Below are positions 1-7,473 of a stretch of 33,742 nt of DNA, in pieces. The notes under the pieces were generated by a model that had not been told where the DNA came from, did no database searches, and saw only the letters and a program-made list of their open reading frames with translations. Position 1 is the stretch's first letter; every line of letters starts with the position of its first letter. The stretch is from NCBI GenBank assembly GCA_003248075.1, contig QJYK01000008.1:1-33742 (forward strand), written 5' to 3'. The position numbers and the translations under genes are program-made. Origin of the DNA: Gemmatimonadota bacterium. GTDB taxonomy: Bacteria > Gemmatimonadota > Gemmatimonadetes > Longimicrobiales > Gaopeijiaceae.

Positions 1-401
1 ACGCTCTCCAGGGTGCTGAAGATCGCCGTCATGGAGCCGATGCCGAGGGCGAGCGTCGTCGCCGCGAACACGGTCACCGCAGGCCGTCGGGTGAGCGAGC
101 GCAGCGCATGCACGAAGTCATCGGTCAGTCCCATCGTCTTCCCCCCGTTTCTCCTCGACCGGTGCACCGTGCCCCGGGCCACGAAGCCGGCCCCGAAGCG
201 GCGGGTCTCCGCGCGCATCCCGCGGGCGGTCGATAGGATGTCCAGGGCCTCGCGCACCCAGAGACGCACCACTGGACGCCAGCCCCTCCGGGCGCTCGAC
301 CCAAGAGCCTCCAGGAACACCGCCTCCATCTCGGTGCCATGCCGCTCTCGGAAGGCTCTCGGGAGGAGCCGGCGAAGCACCCGGTGAAGAGCGCGGCTCA
401 T
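1..401 (-). CDS. ADOP-family ABC transporter permease, N-terminal part (runs off window)
   Basis: Reading the minus strand from ATG at 401 gives 133 uninterrupted residues up to the window edge. Residues 1-60 form the arginine-rich helical segment (MSRALHRVLRRLLPRAFRER) that precedes the MacB-like core in PadR-linked 'acidobacterial duplicated orphan permeases'. Residues 90-133 start the permease proper, with a first membrane helix (VFAATTLALGIGSMTAIFST) that closely resembles the one in the full-length permease at 27612-30293. The ATG overlaps the stop of the PadR gene (ATGA), so the pair is probably translationally coupled and co-regulated. The family consists of large two-module membrane proteins without a fused ATPase. 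The substrate is unknown. The rest of the gene lies outside the window. Confidence 0.85.
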   Translation of the reverse strand, partial: MSRALHRVLRRLLPRAFRERHGTEMEAVFLEALGSSARRGWRPVVRLWVREALDILSTARGMRAETRRFGAGFVARGTVHRSRRNGGKTMGLTDDFVHALRSLTRRPAVTVFAATTLALGIGSMTAIFSTLES

Positions 402-754
402 TTCGACGCCAGAGGCCGGAGGCCGGGAGCGAGGTTCTTGGCCGCGGCGGTGTCCAGGACGCGGAGCATGCGCCTCGCCTCGGCCCGGGCCACCTCACGC
501 CCCTGCTCGGTGATCGCGTAGTACCGGCGCCGCCGGTCGGCACCCGGCTCTCCCGCCGACTCGCGAATGAGACCGTCCGCCATGAGGCGTTGAAGCCCCG
601 CGTAGAGGCTGCCGGTCCCGGGCCGAAGGGCCCCATCCGTCTGAGCCTCGATCTCCTGCATGAGCGCGTAGCCGTGCCGTTCGCCGTCCGCGAGGGCCAG
701 GAGGATCGCCATCGACAGGGGTGACAGGGGAGGCCCCTCTTCTTGTCTGCTCAC
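398..754 (-). CDS. PadR-family transcriptional repressor
   Basis: This 118-residue protein has a PadR winged helix over residues 10-80. The family signature is visible as LSMAILLALADGERHGYALM near the start, TGSLYAGLQRLMADGLI for the recognition helix, and RRRYYAITEQGRE for the wing. A short C-terminal helix would serve for dimerisation. Start is GTG at 754, with a CGGAG Shine-Dalgarno-like sequence upstream. The gene lies directly upstream of the permease fragment and overlaps it by ATGA, the standard PadR/ADOP pairing. Two palindromes in its promoter (779-810) suggest it represses itself and the permease. The effector is unknown; family members often respond to lipophilic or aromatic compounds or to cell-envelope stress. 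Confidence 0.9.
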   Translation of the reverse strand: MSRQEEGPPLSPLSMAILLALADGERHGYALMQEIEAQTDGALRPGTGSLYAGLQRLMADGLIRESAGEPGADRRRRYYAITEQGREVARAEARRMLRVLDTAAAKNLAPGLRPLASK

Positions 755-778
755 GCCGCGACTCCGTGCCAGCCGTTA

Positions 779-810
779 TTCCGATGATCGGAATATTCCG
801 GCCATCGGAA
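779..810. promoter_or_regulatory. Tandem 15-bp palindromes, candidate PadR operators
   Basis: TTCCGATGATCGGAA (779-793) is a palindrome with 7-bp arms. TTCCGGCCATCGGAA (796-810) repeats it with two changes in the left arm. The centres are 17 bp apart. One copy sits between -35 and -10, and the other covers the -10 edge and the predicted start of transcription, as expected of an autorepressor site. Binding by the adjacent PadR protein is inferred. Confidence 0.6.
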
Positions 811-820
811 CAAACGTCAA
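792..820 (-). promoter_or_regulatory. Promoter of the padR-ADOP operon
   Basis: On the minus strand there is a -35 TTGACG (820-815), a 17-bp spacer, and AATATT (797-792) at the -10 position. Transcription would start near 785, about 30 nt before the GTG start at 754. The spacing is ideal for a housekeeping sigma factor, while the -10 matches consensus at 4 of 6 positions. Confidence 0.6.
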
Positions 821-857
821 GTGCCCCGTGAGCCCGCCCGGGAGGGACCCAGTGGGA

Positions 858-2024
858 TCAGCGACCGGCCCGCGCCTTCCAGGCGGAGATCACGGCCGCT
901 TCGCGGGCGACAAGGGACCTTTCGCCCGAGAGCATCCGTTGCCGCCGCTCTTCGGGCACGGCGTCGGAGTACCACCACTCCAGGAGGTCCCGACAGCTCA
1001 CCGCGAGGGGGCGGAACGTGAGACCGTTGGCGAGAGCGCGCCCGATGTTCGCCCGCGCGGACCCCTCGTTGTTGCCCAGGGGTGGGATCCAGGGCACCGC
1101 GTAGGACACACGGTGCTCCTCCAGGAAGTCGTAGTCGGGGACCATGACCCACGAGACCGGCGCGGAGAAGGCGGCCCGGACGCCGTGCACGAACTCGTGC
1201 ATCCCCTGGGGCGACGAGGGGCCCGCCGCGTTGAAGGTCCCGGCGGTCCGGTTCTCGATAAGGCGGATCATCCACTCCGCGACGTCGCGGCAGTCGACGT
1301 ACTGGACGGGATCGGACCCCCGCCCCGGGACGAGGACCTCACCGCCTCGCTCGATGCGCACGGGCCAATAGGTGAAGCGATCCGTCGAGTCGGCCGGGCC
1401 CATCATGTACGTGGGCCGGACCACCGTGGTGCGATCGGGCCCGAAGACCTCCCTGGCGGCGACCTCGGACCGGGCCTTCATGACCCCGTATGTGTACGCC
1501 ACGTCCTCGGACGACCCCTGAGGCACCTCCATGGCGACCTCGCGATCCTCCCCCATGTCGGTCCCGAGGTACGGGTAGTAGACGCCGGTGGACGATGTGT
1601 ACAGGTACGTCTCTACGTTCGGCTCCAGGAGACGGGCCGAGGCGAGCGTCCACTCCTCCCTCTGCCCGGAATTGTCGATCACGGCGTCCCACGACCGGCC
1701 CTCCAGCGCCGTGAGATCACTCGCCCGGTCGCCCTCCAGGTGCTCGACGTGCCGAAAGGCGTCCTTGTGCACGGAAGGATCCGTGCGCCCCCGGGTGAAG
1801 ATGGACACCGTATGGCCGCGGCCGAGAGCATAGGACACCGCATGGGGTCCGAGCATGTTCGTCCCGCCCAGGATCAGAATGCGCAGCGGATGGATGGGAC
1901 GAGGTGCCGCGTCCTCGAAGCCGGAAGGGGTGACCGCAGCATGCCCGGTCCGGGGCCCTCCCATGGCCACGCCCACGGTGGCGGCGATGGACGTCTTCAC
2001 GAACTCGCGTCGGTCGGTGCTCAT
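858..2024 (-). CDS. Tat-exported NAD-dependent epimerase/dehydratase family protein
   Basis: This 388-residue protein opens with a twin-arginine leader (DRREFVKTSIAATVGVAMGG), so it is probably exported folded. The rest is an extended short-chain dehydrogenase: dinucleotide-binding motif ILILGGTNMLGPH at about residue 50, an active-site-like YGVMK (YxxxK), and a downstream segment DRFTYWPVRIERGGEVLVPG. The gene at 30655-31818 encodes a clear paralogue that shares this segment and the leader type. It is transcribed away from the GMC oxidoreductase pair. Members near Gfo/Idh and sugar isomerase genes are thought to act on sugars or cyclitols. The substrate cannot be told from sequence. Start is ATG at 2024. 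Confidence 0.82.
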   Translation of the reverse strand: MSTDRREFVKTSIAATVGVAMGGPRTGHAAVTPSGFEDAAPRPIHPLRILILGGTNMLGPHAVSYALGRGHTVSIFTRGRTDPSVHKDAFRHVEHLEGDRASDLTALEGRSWDAVIDNSGQREEWTLASARLLEPNVETYLYTSSTGVYYPYLGTDMGEDREVAMEVPQGSSEDVAYTYGVMKARSEVAAREVFGPDRTTVVRPTYMMGPADSTDRFTYWPVRIERGGEVLVPGRGSDPVQYVDCRDVAEWMIRLIENRTAGTFNAAGPSSPQGMHEFVHGVRAAFSAPVSWVMVPDYDFLEEHRVSYAVPWIPPLGNNEGSARANIGRALANGLTFRPLAVSCRDLLEWWYSDAVPEERRQRMLSGERSLVAREAAVISAWKARAGR

Positions 2025-2162
2025 CGGGGCCTCGTTCGATGTCGGGGTCGGGCAGAGCGTGTCCGTCGTCGGAGCACCGAAGGCACTCCGCCAGAGGTCG
2101 CACCGTAGGCCGCTGCGCTCGGGGGTGCAAGGAGGAAGCCGAGCTCCCGGACCCCCCCCCGC

Positions 2163-2168
2163 TACAAT
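2163..2168 (+). promoter_or_regulatory. Possible -10 element (TACAAT) for the GMC operon
   Basis: TACAAT lies directly downstream of a run of nine C (2152-2160), about 67 bp before the chosen start at 2235. No recognisable -35 is found 16-18 bp upstream, so this is tentative. Confidence 0.3.
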
Positions 2169-2234
2169 TGCGGTTCTGGCGGCATCCGCTGCGGCATGGA
2201 TACCTTCGGCTTCCCTCGAACCGGGAGCGCACCC

Positions 2235-2810
2235 ATGGATCGACGGAGCCTTCTTCGTATCCTGAGCGCCGCGGCAGGCGCGGCCGGGATCCCGGTCGAT
2301 GTCCTGGCCGAGCTCTCCGCCCGGGGGGCACGCCGCGTTCCGTTGCGGGCCTGGTTCACCCCGCAGCAGCGTGCGGCCCTCTCCGGCATGGTCGACGCGA
2401 TCATCCCGCGGACGGATACGCCAGGCGCGGTGGAGGCCGGCGTCGTGGACTTCCTCGAGGTGGTCGTGTCGGAGCGGATGGACGCCGCAGACCGCGTCCG
2501 CTTCATGCGCGGACTCGCCGACGCGATGACGCGCTCGGACGTCGGTGGGGCCGACCCGACGGGCGGCGGGACGAACGCCTCATGGACGAGCGTGCTCACC
2601 CAGCTCGCCCGGGAGGGAGACGCCGCCCGCCAGGCTGGGCCCGACGCACCGGAGCGCTTCTTCCATACGCTCCGCTCACTGACGCTGCATGGATACTACA
2701 CGTCCGAGATCGGTATGATGGAGGAGCTCCTCTACCGTCCGCTCCCGGGGCGCTACGAGGGCTGCGTCGACGTCGCCGAGGTGACGCGTGCTTCGTCGGG
2801 GGGCGCCTGA
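2235..2810 (+). CDS. Gluconate 2-dehydrogenase subunit 3 family protein
   Basis: This 191-residue protein looks like the small subunit that accompanies GMC-type membrane dehydrogenases. Its leader MDRRSLLRILSAAAGAAG resembles a Tat signal. The body contains the family segment FTPQQRAALSGMVDAIIPRT and later LRSLTLHGYYTSEIGMMEE. I chose ATG 2235 over the in-frame ATG 2196 because GGGAG precedes it at good spacing and the Arg-Arg then falls at the N-terminus. The stop overlaps the start of the flavoprotein gene (TGATG). In this family the small subunit is thought to carry the large, leaderless subunit through Tat by hitch-hiking. No cytochrome c subunit gene follows. Confidence 0.8.
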   Translation: MDRRSLLRILSAAAGAAGIPVDVLAELSARGARRVPLRAWFTPQQRAALSGMVDAIIPRTDTPGAVEAGVVDFLEVVVSERMDAADRVRFMRGLADAMTRSDVGGADPTGGGTNASWTSVLTQLAREGDAARQAGPDAPERFFHTLRSLTLHGYYTSEIGMMEELLYRPLPGRYEGCVDVAEVTRASSGGA

Positions 2811-4498
2811 TGGCCCGGCAGGAGCGGTACGACGCGATCGTCGTCGGGTCGGGCATCACGGGAGGCTGGGCCGCCAAAGAGCTGACGGAGCGTGGCCTAC
2901 GGACCCTGGTGCTCGAGGCGGGCCGTCCGATCGACCCCCGGGCCGACTACGTGATGACCCGCCAACCGTGGGAGCTGAAATACCGCGGCCTGCGCGACCC
3001 GGAGCGCCAGAGGAGGGAACGCCCGGTACAGCGCACCTGCTACGCCTGCGACGAATGGAGCGAGGAGTTCTTCGTTCGGGACGACCAGAACCCGTACACC
3101 ACGGGTCCCGGCGAAGACTTCCTCTGGATCCGCTCGCGCCAGGTCGGGGGACGCTCCATCGTCTGGGGGCGTCAGGTCTACCGGTGGAGCGACCTCGACT
3201 TCGAGGCGAATGCCAGAGACGGACACGGGGTGGACTGGCCCATCCGCTACGCCGACATCGAGCCATGGTACGATCACGTCGAGCGCTTCATCGGCGTGAG
3301 CGGGCAGGCCGAAGGGCTAGCCCATCTTCCCGACAGCCGGTTCCTCCCGCCCATGGACCTGAACTGCGCGGAGCGCGTGGTGAGGGAGGGGGTCGCACGG
3401 GCCTACGGCGGCGAGCGCGTCCTGACCATCGGCCGCTGCGCGATCCTCTCCGCGGACCACAACGGGCGCAAGGCATGCCACTACTGCGGCACCTGCGAGA
3501 GAGGCTGCACCACCCATTCCTATTTCAGCTCTCTGGCCGCGACCCTGCCCGCCGCCTCCGCGACCGGCAACATGACGCTGCGTCCCTACAGCGTCGTGCA
3601 CAGCGTCACCGTTGACCCCCGCAGCGGTCGCGCGTCGGGCGTGCATGTGATCGACGCCCAGACGCACGAGGACGTGGAGTTCCGGGCGGACCTCGTCTTC
3701 CTGTGCGCCTCCGCGCTCGAGTCCACGCGCATCCTGCTCAACTCGAAGACCGAGCGCTGGCCCGACGGGCTCGCGAACTCGTCCGGACAGCTGGGGCGGA
3801 ACCTCATGGACCACACGATGGGAGGCGGTGCCGAAGGCGTCATCCCCGGGAACGAGGACAAGTGGGTCTATGGGCGGCGCCCGAACGGCATCTATCTGCC
3901 CCGCTTCCGCAACGTGACCCGAGAGCACCCGGCCTTTGTGCGCGGGTACGCCTACCAGGGCGGGGGGGGACGGGCGGGCTGGTCGCGCGGGAACGATCTC
4001 GAAGGCTTCGGAGCCGATTTCAAGCACGCGCTGCGCACGCCGGGCCCGTGGCGCTTCAGCTTCTACGGCTTCGGTGAATGCCTGCCGCGCGAGTCGAACT
4101 ACGTGGAGCTCGATCCCGAGGTGGTGGACGCGTGGGGCGTTCCGGCGCTGCGTATTCACTGCCGGTGGAGCGACAACGAGCGCTCGATGCTGGCGGACAT
4201 GTCCGTCCAGGCCGCCGAGATGCTCGAGGCTGTGGGCGCCCGGGACGTGCGCCCCGTCCTGGAGGACAATCCTCCGGGGCTCACGATCCACGAGATGGGA
4301 ACGGCACGTATGGGGCGTGATCCCGGCACATCAGTCCTCAACTCGTGGAACCAGGCTTGGGACGTTCCAAACCTCTTCGTGACCGATGGAGCGTGCATGG
4401 CCTCGAGCGCGAACCAGAACCCCAGCCTGACCTACATGGCGCTCACGGCACGCGCCGTGGACCACGCCGTCGACGCGATGCGGCGAGGCGAGCTCTAG
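2810..4498 (+). CDS. GMC-family FAD-dependent sugar/alcohol oxidoreductase
   Basis: This 562-residue flavoprotein begins with an FAD Rossmann motif (VVGSGITGGWAAKEL, residues 11-25) and ends with the GMC catalytic region: His494 in HEMGTARMG and Asn537 in NQNPSLTYMA. A cysteine-rich insert, CHYCGTCERGC, lies near residue 225, as in gluconate-2-dehydrogenase-type large subunits. No signal peptide is seen, in keeping with co-export alongside the upstream subunit-3-like protein. A much longer in-frame extension from 2039 overlaps that gene and is unlikely; ATG 2810 fits the fold. Likely role: oxidation of a sugar or polyol, possibly to a 3-keto sugar, in the periplasm. The substrate is not determined. 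Confidence 0.88.
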   Translation: MARQERYDAIVVGSGITGGWAAKELTERGLRTLVLEAGRPIDPRADYVMTRQPWELKYRGLRDPERQRRERPVQRTCYACDEWSEEFFVRDDQNPYTTGPGEDFLWIRSRQVGGRSIVWGRQVYRWSDLDFEANARDGHGVDWPIRYADIEPWYDHVERFIGVSGQAEGLAHLPDSRFLPPMDLNCAERVVREGVARAYGGERVLTIGRCAILSADHNGRKACHYCGTCERGCTTHSYFSSLAATLPAASATGNMTLRPYSVVHSVTVDPRSGRASGVHVIDAQTHEDVEFRADLVFLCASALESTRILLNSKTERWPDGLANSSGQLGRNLMDHTMGGGAEGVIPGNEDKWVYGRRPNGIYLPRFRNVTREHPAFVRGYAYQGGGGRAGWSRGNDLEGFGADFKHALRTPGPWRFSFYGFGECLPRESNYVELDPEVVDAWGVPALRIHCRWSDNERSMLADMSVQAAEMLEAVGARDVRPVLEDNPPGLTIHEMGTARMGRDPGTSVLNSWNQAWDVPNLFVTDGACMASSANQNPSLTYMALTARAVDHAVDAMRRGEL

Positions 4499-4573
4499 GG
4501 AAGCTCCGGACGGGTCGCGACGGCCGCGGCACCAAGCGACGCCTCACCGATCGGAGATCCACCTCCGGGGTCC

Positions 4574-4602
4574 TTGCTGGGACATCGTATGACACCTATT
4601 TT
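4574..4602 (+). promoter_or_regulatory. Promoter of the paaX-led benzoyl-CoA operon
   Basis: TTGCTG (4574-4579), a 17-bp spacer and TATTTT (4597-4602) form a plausible housekeeping promoter. The predicted start of transcription is near 4609, only about 20 nt before the PaaX start codon. The leader shows no clear Shine-Dalgarno, so PaaX translation may be weak or nearly leaderless. Confidence 0.55.
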
Positions 4603-4631
4603 ACGATCGTCCCCAAAAATGACATACGATG
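4583..4631. promoter_or_regulatory. Perfect 9-bp inverted repeat, candidate PaaX operator
   Basis: CATCGTATG (4583-4591) and its exact reverse complement CATACGATG (4623-4631) have centres 40 bp apart, about four helical turns. The left arm lies between -35 and -10. The right arm contains the paaX start codon (4629). This suits autorepression, possibly by two bound dimers or a loop. That PaaX is the binder is inferred. Confidence 0.55.
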
Positions 4632-5489
4632 CGCCCGACGAAGCGGCCTCAGGATCTCGTCTTCACCCTGTTCGGGGAATACCTGCTGCACCGTGACGGC
4701 CCCGCCTGGGTGGGCGGATTGATCGCCCTGCTTCAGCCCTTCGGTCTCTCGGAGGGGGCGGTCCGCACGGTTCTGTCGCGTATGGCTCGCAAGGGGTGGC
4801 TGTCGTCCGAACGGGTGGGCCGTCACTCCTTCTACTCGTTGATGCCACGCGGTCGACGACTCCTCGAGGAGGGGGAGGCCCGCATCCTCCACCCTTCATG
4901 GAGCAACGCGTGGGACGGGACATGGTTCCTGCTCTGGTACTCGATTCCCGAGGACGTGCGCCACCTGCGTGACCGCATGCGCGATCGGATCGCGTGGCTG
5001 GGATTCGGGTCCCTGGGGAACGGACTGTGGATCTCTCCCCACGACGTCGAGAAGGCGGTCCGCGAAACCGCGCGGCAGCTCGGCGTCGAGGGTCACCTGG
5101 AGTGCTTTCGCGGGACCCGACTGGGCTCGGCGCCGGTGACCGACCTGGTCTCCAAGTGCTGGGACCTACCGTCGGTCAACCAGCACTACGGCGCGTTCAT
5201 CGACCGGTGGAGGCCGCGCCTGGACAGCAGTCGGAGGGACCTGAAAGCCGGCAGCATGCCGGCGCGCCGCTGCTACACCCTGCGCTTCGAGCTCATCCAC
5301 GAGTTCCGTCGCTTTCCGAACGAGGACCCGTTCCTGCCCCGGGCCCTCCTGCCGGACGACTGGGCGGGGGAGCGCGCGTCCGCACTGTTCCACGAGCTGC
5401 ACGACCTCCTGGTCGGACCCGCCGACGCCTGGGTCGACTCGGTGTTCGAGGGCTCACCCCCGGCCCCCGCCGCGGCGGAGGCCGGATAG
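4629..5489 (+). CDS. paaX: PaaX-family transcriptional regulator
   Basis: This 286-residue protein matches PaaX in length and layout. An N-terminal winged helix (residues 8-80) includes FGLSEGAVRTVLSRMARKGW followed by VGRHSFYSLMPRGRRLLEEG. A central region starts at SWSNAWDGTWFLLWYSIPE. The C-terminal effector-side domain ends with LFHELHDLLVGPADAWVDSV. Known PaaX proteins are GntR-like repressors of phenylacetate catabolism relieved by phenylacetyl-CoA. Here the gene heads a benzoyl-CoA operon, so an aromatic or alicyclic acyl-CoA is the likely inducer. The next gene starts 97 bp downstream on the same strand. Known benzoyl-CoA reductase clusters that I recall use other regulator families (BzdR, BadR/BadM), so this pairing is uncommon. 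Confidence 0.88.
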   Translation: MRPTKRPQDLVFTLFGEYLLHRDGPAWVGGLIALLQPFGLSEGAVRTVLSRMARKGWLSSERVGRHSFYSLMPRGRRLLEEGEARILHPSWSNAWDGTWFLLWYSIPEDVRHLRDRMRDRIAWLGFGSLGNGLWISPHDVEKAVRETARQLGVEGHLECFRGTRLGSAPVTDLVSKCWDLPSVNQHYGAFIDRWRPRLDSSRRDLKAGSMPARRCYTLRFELIHEFRRFPNEDPFLPRALLPDDWAGERASALFHELHDLLVGPADAWVDSVFEGSPPAPAAAEAG

Positions 5490-5586
5490 ACGATTCGACG
5501 TAGTCGCTGATTTCGTTCAAGACCGCGGTCCTCCCGCCGCAATCGCAACGTCAGGCCGAGCATGGCAGCGGCCGGGAGGACAACCG

Positions 5587-6657
5587 ATGGGCATGTTCGA
5601 TTCACGTCCCGCGTCCGACTTCGATTTCAAGGACGTGATCTACGAGAAGTCCGACTGGGTCGCGCGCATCACGATCAACCGTCCCCACAACTACAACGCG
5701 TACTCGACGCCGGCGCTCGAAGAGCTGGCGACGGCCTTCCGTGACGCGGCGTTCGACGACCGCGTCGGGGTGATCGTCTACACGGGCGCCGGCGACCGGG
5801 CGTTCTGCACGGGTGGTGACGTCAAGGAGTACGAGGCGCTCTACACCACGAAGCCCCGCGACTACTGGAAGTACATGGGGCTCTTCAAGGCGTACATCGA
5901 GTCCATCGTCAACGCCGGCAAACCCGTGATCGCGCGACTTAACGGGATGGCGGTCGGTGGCGGAAACGAGTCACAGATGGCGTGCGACCTTGCGGTGATG
6001 GCCGAGCACGCGTGGATCGGTCAGGTGGGCACGCGCGTGGGGAGCGTCGCCGCAGGAGGGGCCACTCAGTGGCTTCCGATCCTGATCGGCGATCGTCGTG
6101 CCAGAGAGATGCTCCTCTTCAACGGCCAGATCCCGGCCCGCCAGTGCCTTGAGTGGGGTCTGGTCAACCGCGTGGTCCCCTCCGTCACCCTGGACGGGGA
6201 TTTCGTCGAGGGTGCCACCCGCGAGCAGATCGCCAAGGCACAAGCGGGCGAGGACGGCTACGCCATCGACCTGAGCAAGCTCGACGCGGCCGTGCACGAC
6301 CTCGTGACCAAGCTGCTGCAGCAGTTCCCCGAATGCGTCCGCTACACCAAACAGCAGGTGAACTTCTGGAAGGACCTGGCCTGGCACGGCACGATCGGCC
6401 ACGCGCGTGATTGGCTGGCGCTCCACTACACGAGTCAGGAGCCCTGGGAGGGCATGCGCGCGTTCGTCCAGAAGCGCAAGCCGCGCTACATGGACCTCCG
6501 CCAGCGCGCGGCCGAGGGTGGGTCCAGCGAGTTCGTCTGGGGCCCACCGTCCCGCGATTGCCCGTCCTGCGGCGCGGAGGGCATCCCCGAGAACTTCTCC
6601 TACTGCGGGGCCTGTGGTCACAGCCTCACCGCCGTGCCCGCGGGCGTCGAGTCGTGA
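5587..6657 (+). CDS. oah: 6-oxocyclohex-1-ene-1-carbonyl-CoA hydrolase (ring opening)
   Basis: This 356-residue crotonase-superfamily protein would hydrate and hydrolytically open the alicyclic ring formed from benzoyl-CoA, giving 3-hydroxypimelyl-CoA. It carries the family hallmarks: RAFCTGGDVKEYEALY (71-86), an oxyanion-hole loop GMAVGGGNESQMACDL (120-135), and GTRVGSVAAGGATQWLP (148-164), which marks Oah/BamA rather than ordinary enoyl-CoA hydratases. The C-terminus holds a four-cysteine zinc-ribbon-like knuckle (C325, C328, C340, C343). GGGAGGA lies just before ATG 5587. Its stop overlaps the next start (GTGA). BamA is widely used as a marker gene for anaerobic aromatic degradation. Confidence 0.93.
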   Translation: MGMFDSRPASDFDFKDVIYEKSDWVARITINRPHNYNAYSTPALEELATAFRDAAFDDRVGVIVYTGAGDRAFCTGGDVKEYEALYTTKPRDYWKYMGLFKAYIESIVNAGKPVIARLNGMAVGGGNESQMACDLAVMAEHAWIGQVGTRVGSVAAGGATQWLPILIGDRRAREMLLFNGQIPARQCLEWGLVNRVVPSVTLDGDFVEGATREQIAKAQAGEDGYAIDLSKLDAAVHDLVTKLLQQFPECVRYTKQQVNFWKDLAWHGTIGHARDWLALHYTSQEPWEGMRAFVQKRKPRYMDLRQRAAEGGSSEFVWGPPSRDCPSCGAEGIPENFSYCGACGHSLTAVPAGVES

Positions 6658-7451
6658 ACGTCGTCCAATCCCCCGACGGAGAGACGGTCTCCGACGGCAT
6701 CCGCGCGACGACCCTGGGGGCTCTGCGCGTCCTGACCCTCGACCGTCCCCCCCTCAACGTCCTGAACGTCGCGACGCTGCGCGCGCTCGAGCGGGCAGTC
6801 GGCGACGTGGCGACCGACGCGGACGCCTCGGTGCTCATGGTCACCGGTGCCGGGAGGGCCTTCTGTGCCGGGGTGGACGTGGAGGACCACATGGGAGACC
6901 GCGTGACGGACATGATGGCGGCGCTCCACGGTGCGCTCACCGCGTTGACCCGGTTGGAGATGCCCGTGGTGGCGGCGGTCAACGGGGCGGCGCTCGGGGG
7001 TGGGCTCGAGCTAGCCCTCGCCTGCGACGTGGTTCTGGCCCGCGCCGGCGCGAAGCTCGGACAGCCGGAGGTTCGTCTGGGGGTCTTCCCCCCGTTCGCC
7101 GCCGCGGTCCTTCCCGGGCTCTGTGGCCGTGCGGTGGCCATGGACCTCTGCCTCTCGGGCAGACCGGTGTCCGCGGAGGAAGCCATCCCAATGGGCCTGG
7201 TGCAAAAGGTGCTCGCCGCCGACGGCTTCGCCGCCGCCGCTCTCGAGTACGCGCAGCACATGTCGGAGCTCAGCCGCCCCGTGCTACGGCTGACGAAACG
7301 CGCGCTCGAGGCGGGAAGCCGCCTGGCCCCGTCCGAAGCCTTGGGCGCGGCCGAGCGACTCTACCTCGACGAGCTCATGCGCCTGGACGACGCGCGCGAG
7401 GGCCTCGCCGCGTTCCTGGAGAAGCGTCCCCCGGTCTGGAAGGGGGCATGA
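6654..7451 (+). CDS. dch: Cyclohexa-1,5-diene-1-carbonyl-CoA hydratase
   Basis: This 265-residue crotonase-fold enzyme would add water to the cyclic dienoyl-CoA produced by benzoyl-CoA reductase. Seen in the sequence: LDRPPLNVLN (29-38), AGVDVEDHMGDRVTDMM (72-88), which resembles the Dch-specific VDVxDH...DRVxEM pattern, GAALGGGLELALACDV (111-126) with Glu119, and GQPEVRLGVFPP with Glu139. The likely start is GTG 6654, which overlaps the oah stop (GTGA) and gives the normal family length. The long in-frame extension upstream lies inside oah and is not used. The assignment from a general enoyl-CoA hydratase to Dch rests on these motifs and on its position between oah and bcrC. Confidence 0.88.
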   Translation: MNVVQSPDGETVSDGIRATTLGALRVLTLDRPPLNVLNVATLRALERAVGDVATDADASVLMVTGAGRAFCAGVDVEDHMGDRVTDMMAALHGALTALTRLEMPVVAAVNGAALGGGLELALACDVVLARAGAKLGQPEVRLGVFPPFAAAVLPGLCGRAVAMDLCLSGRPVSAEEAIPMGLVQKVLAADGFAAAALEYAQHMSELSRPVLRLTKRALEAGSRLAPSEALGAAERLYLDELMRLDDAREGLAAFLEKRPPVWKGA

Positions 7452-7473
7452 CGTGGAAGGGAGAGCGAAGCCG

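Noticed and set aside
828-2108. 426-residue plus-strand frame opposite the left epimerase
   Set aside because: Antisense shadow of a gene with a Tat leader and Rossmann motif; the translation is low-complexity.
5490-5586. A second promoter or operator copy before oah
   Set aside because: Only a short CGACGTAGTCG palindrome is present, with no -35/-10 pair and no copy of the 9-bp paaX repeat. A shared transcript with paaX is simpler.
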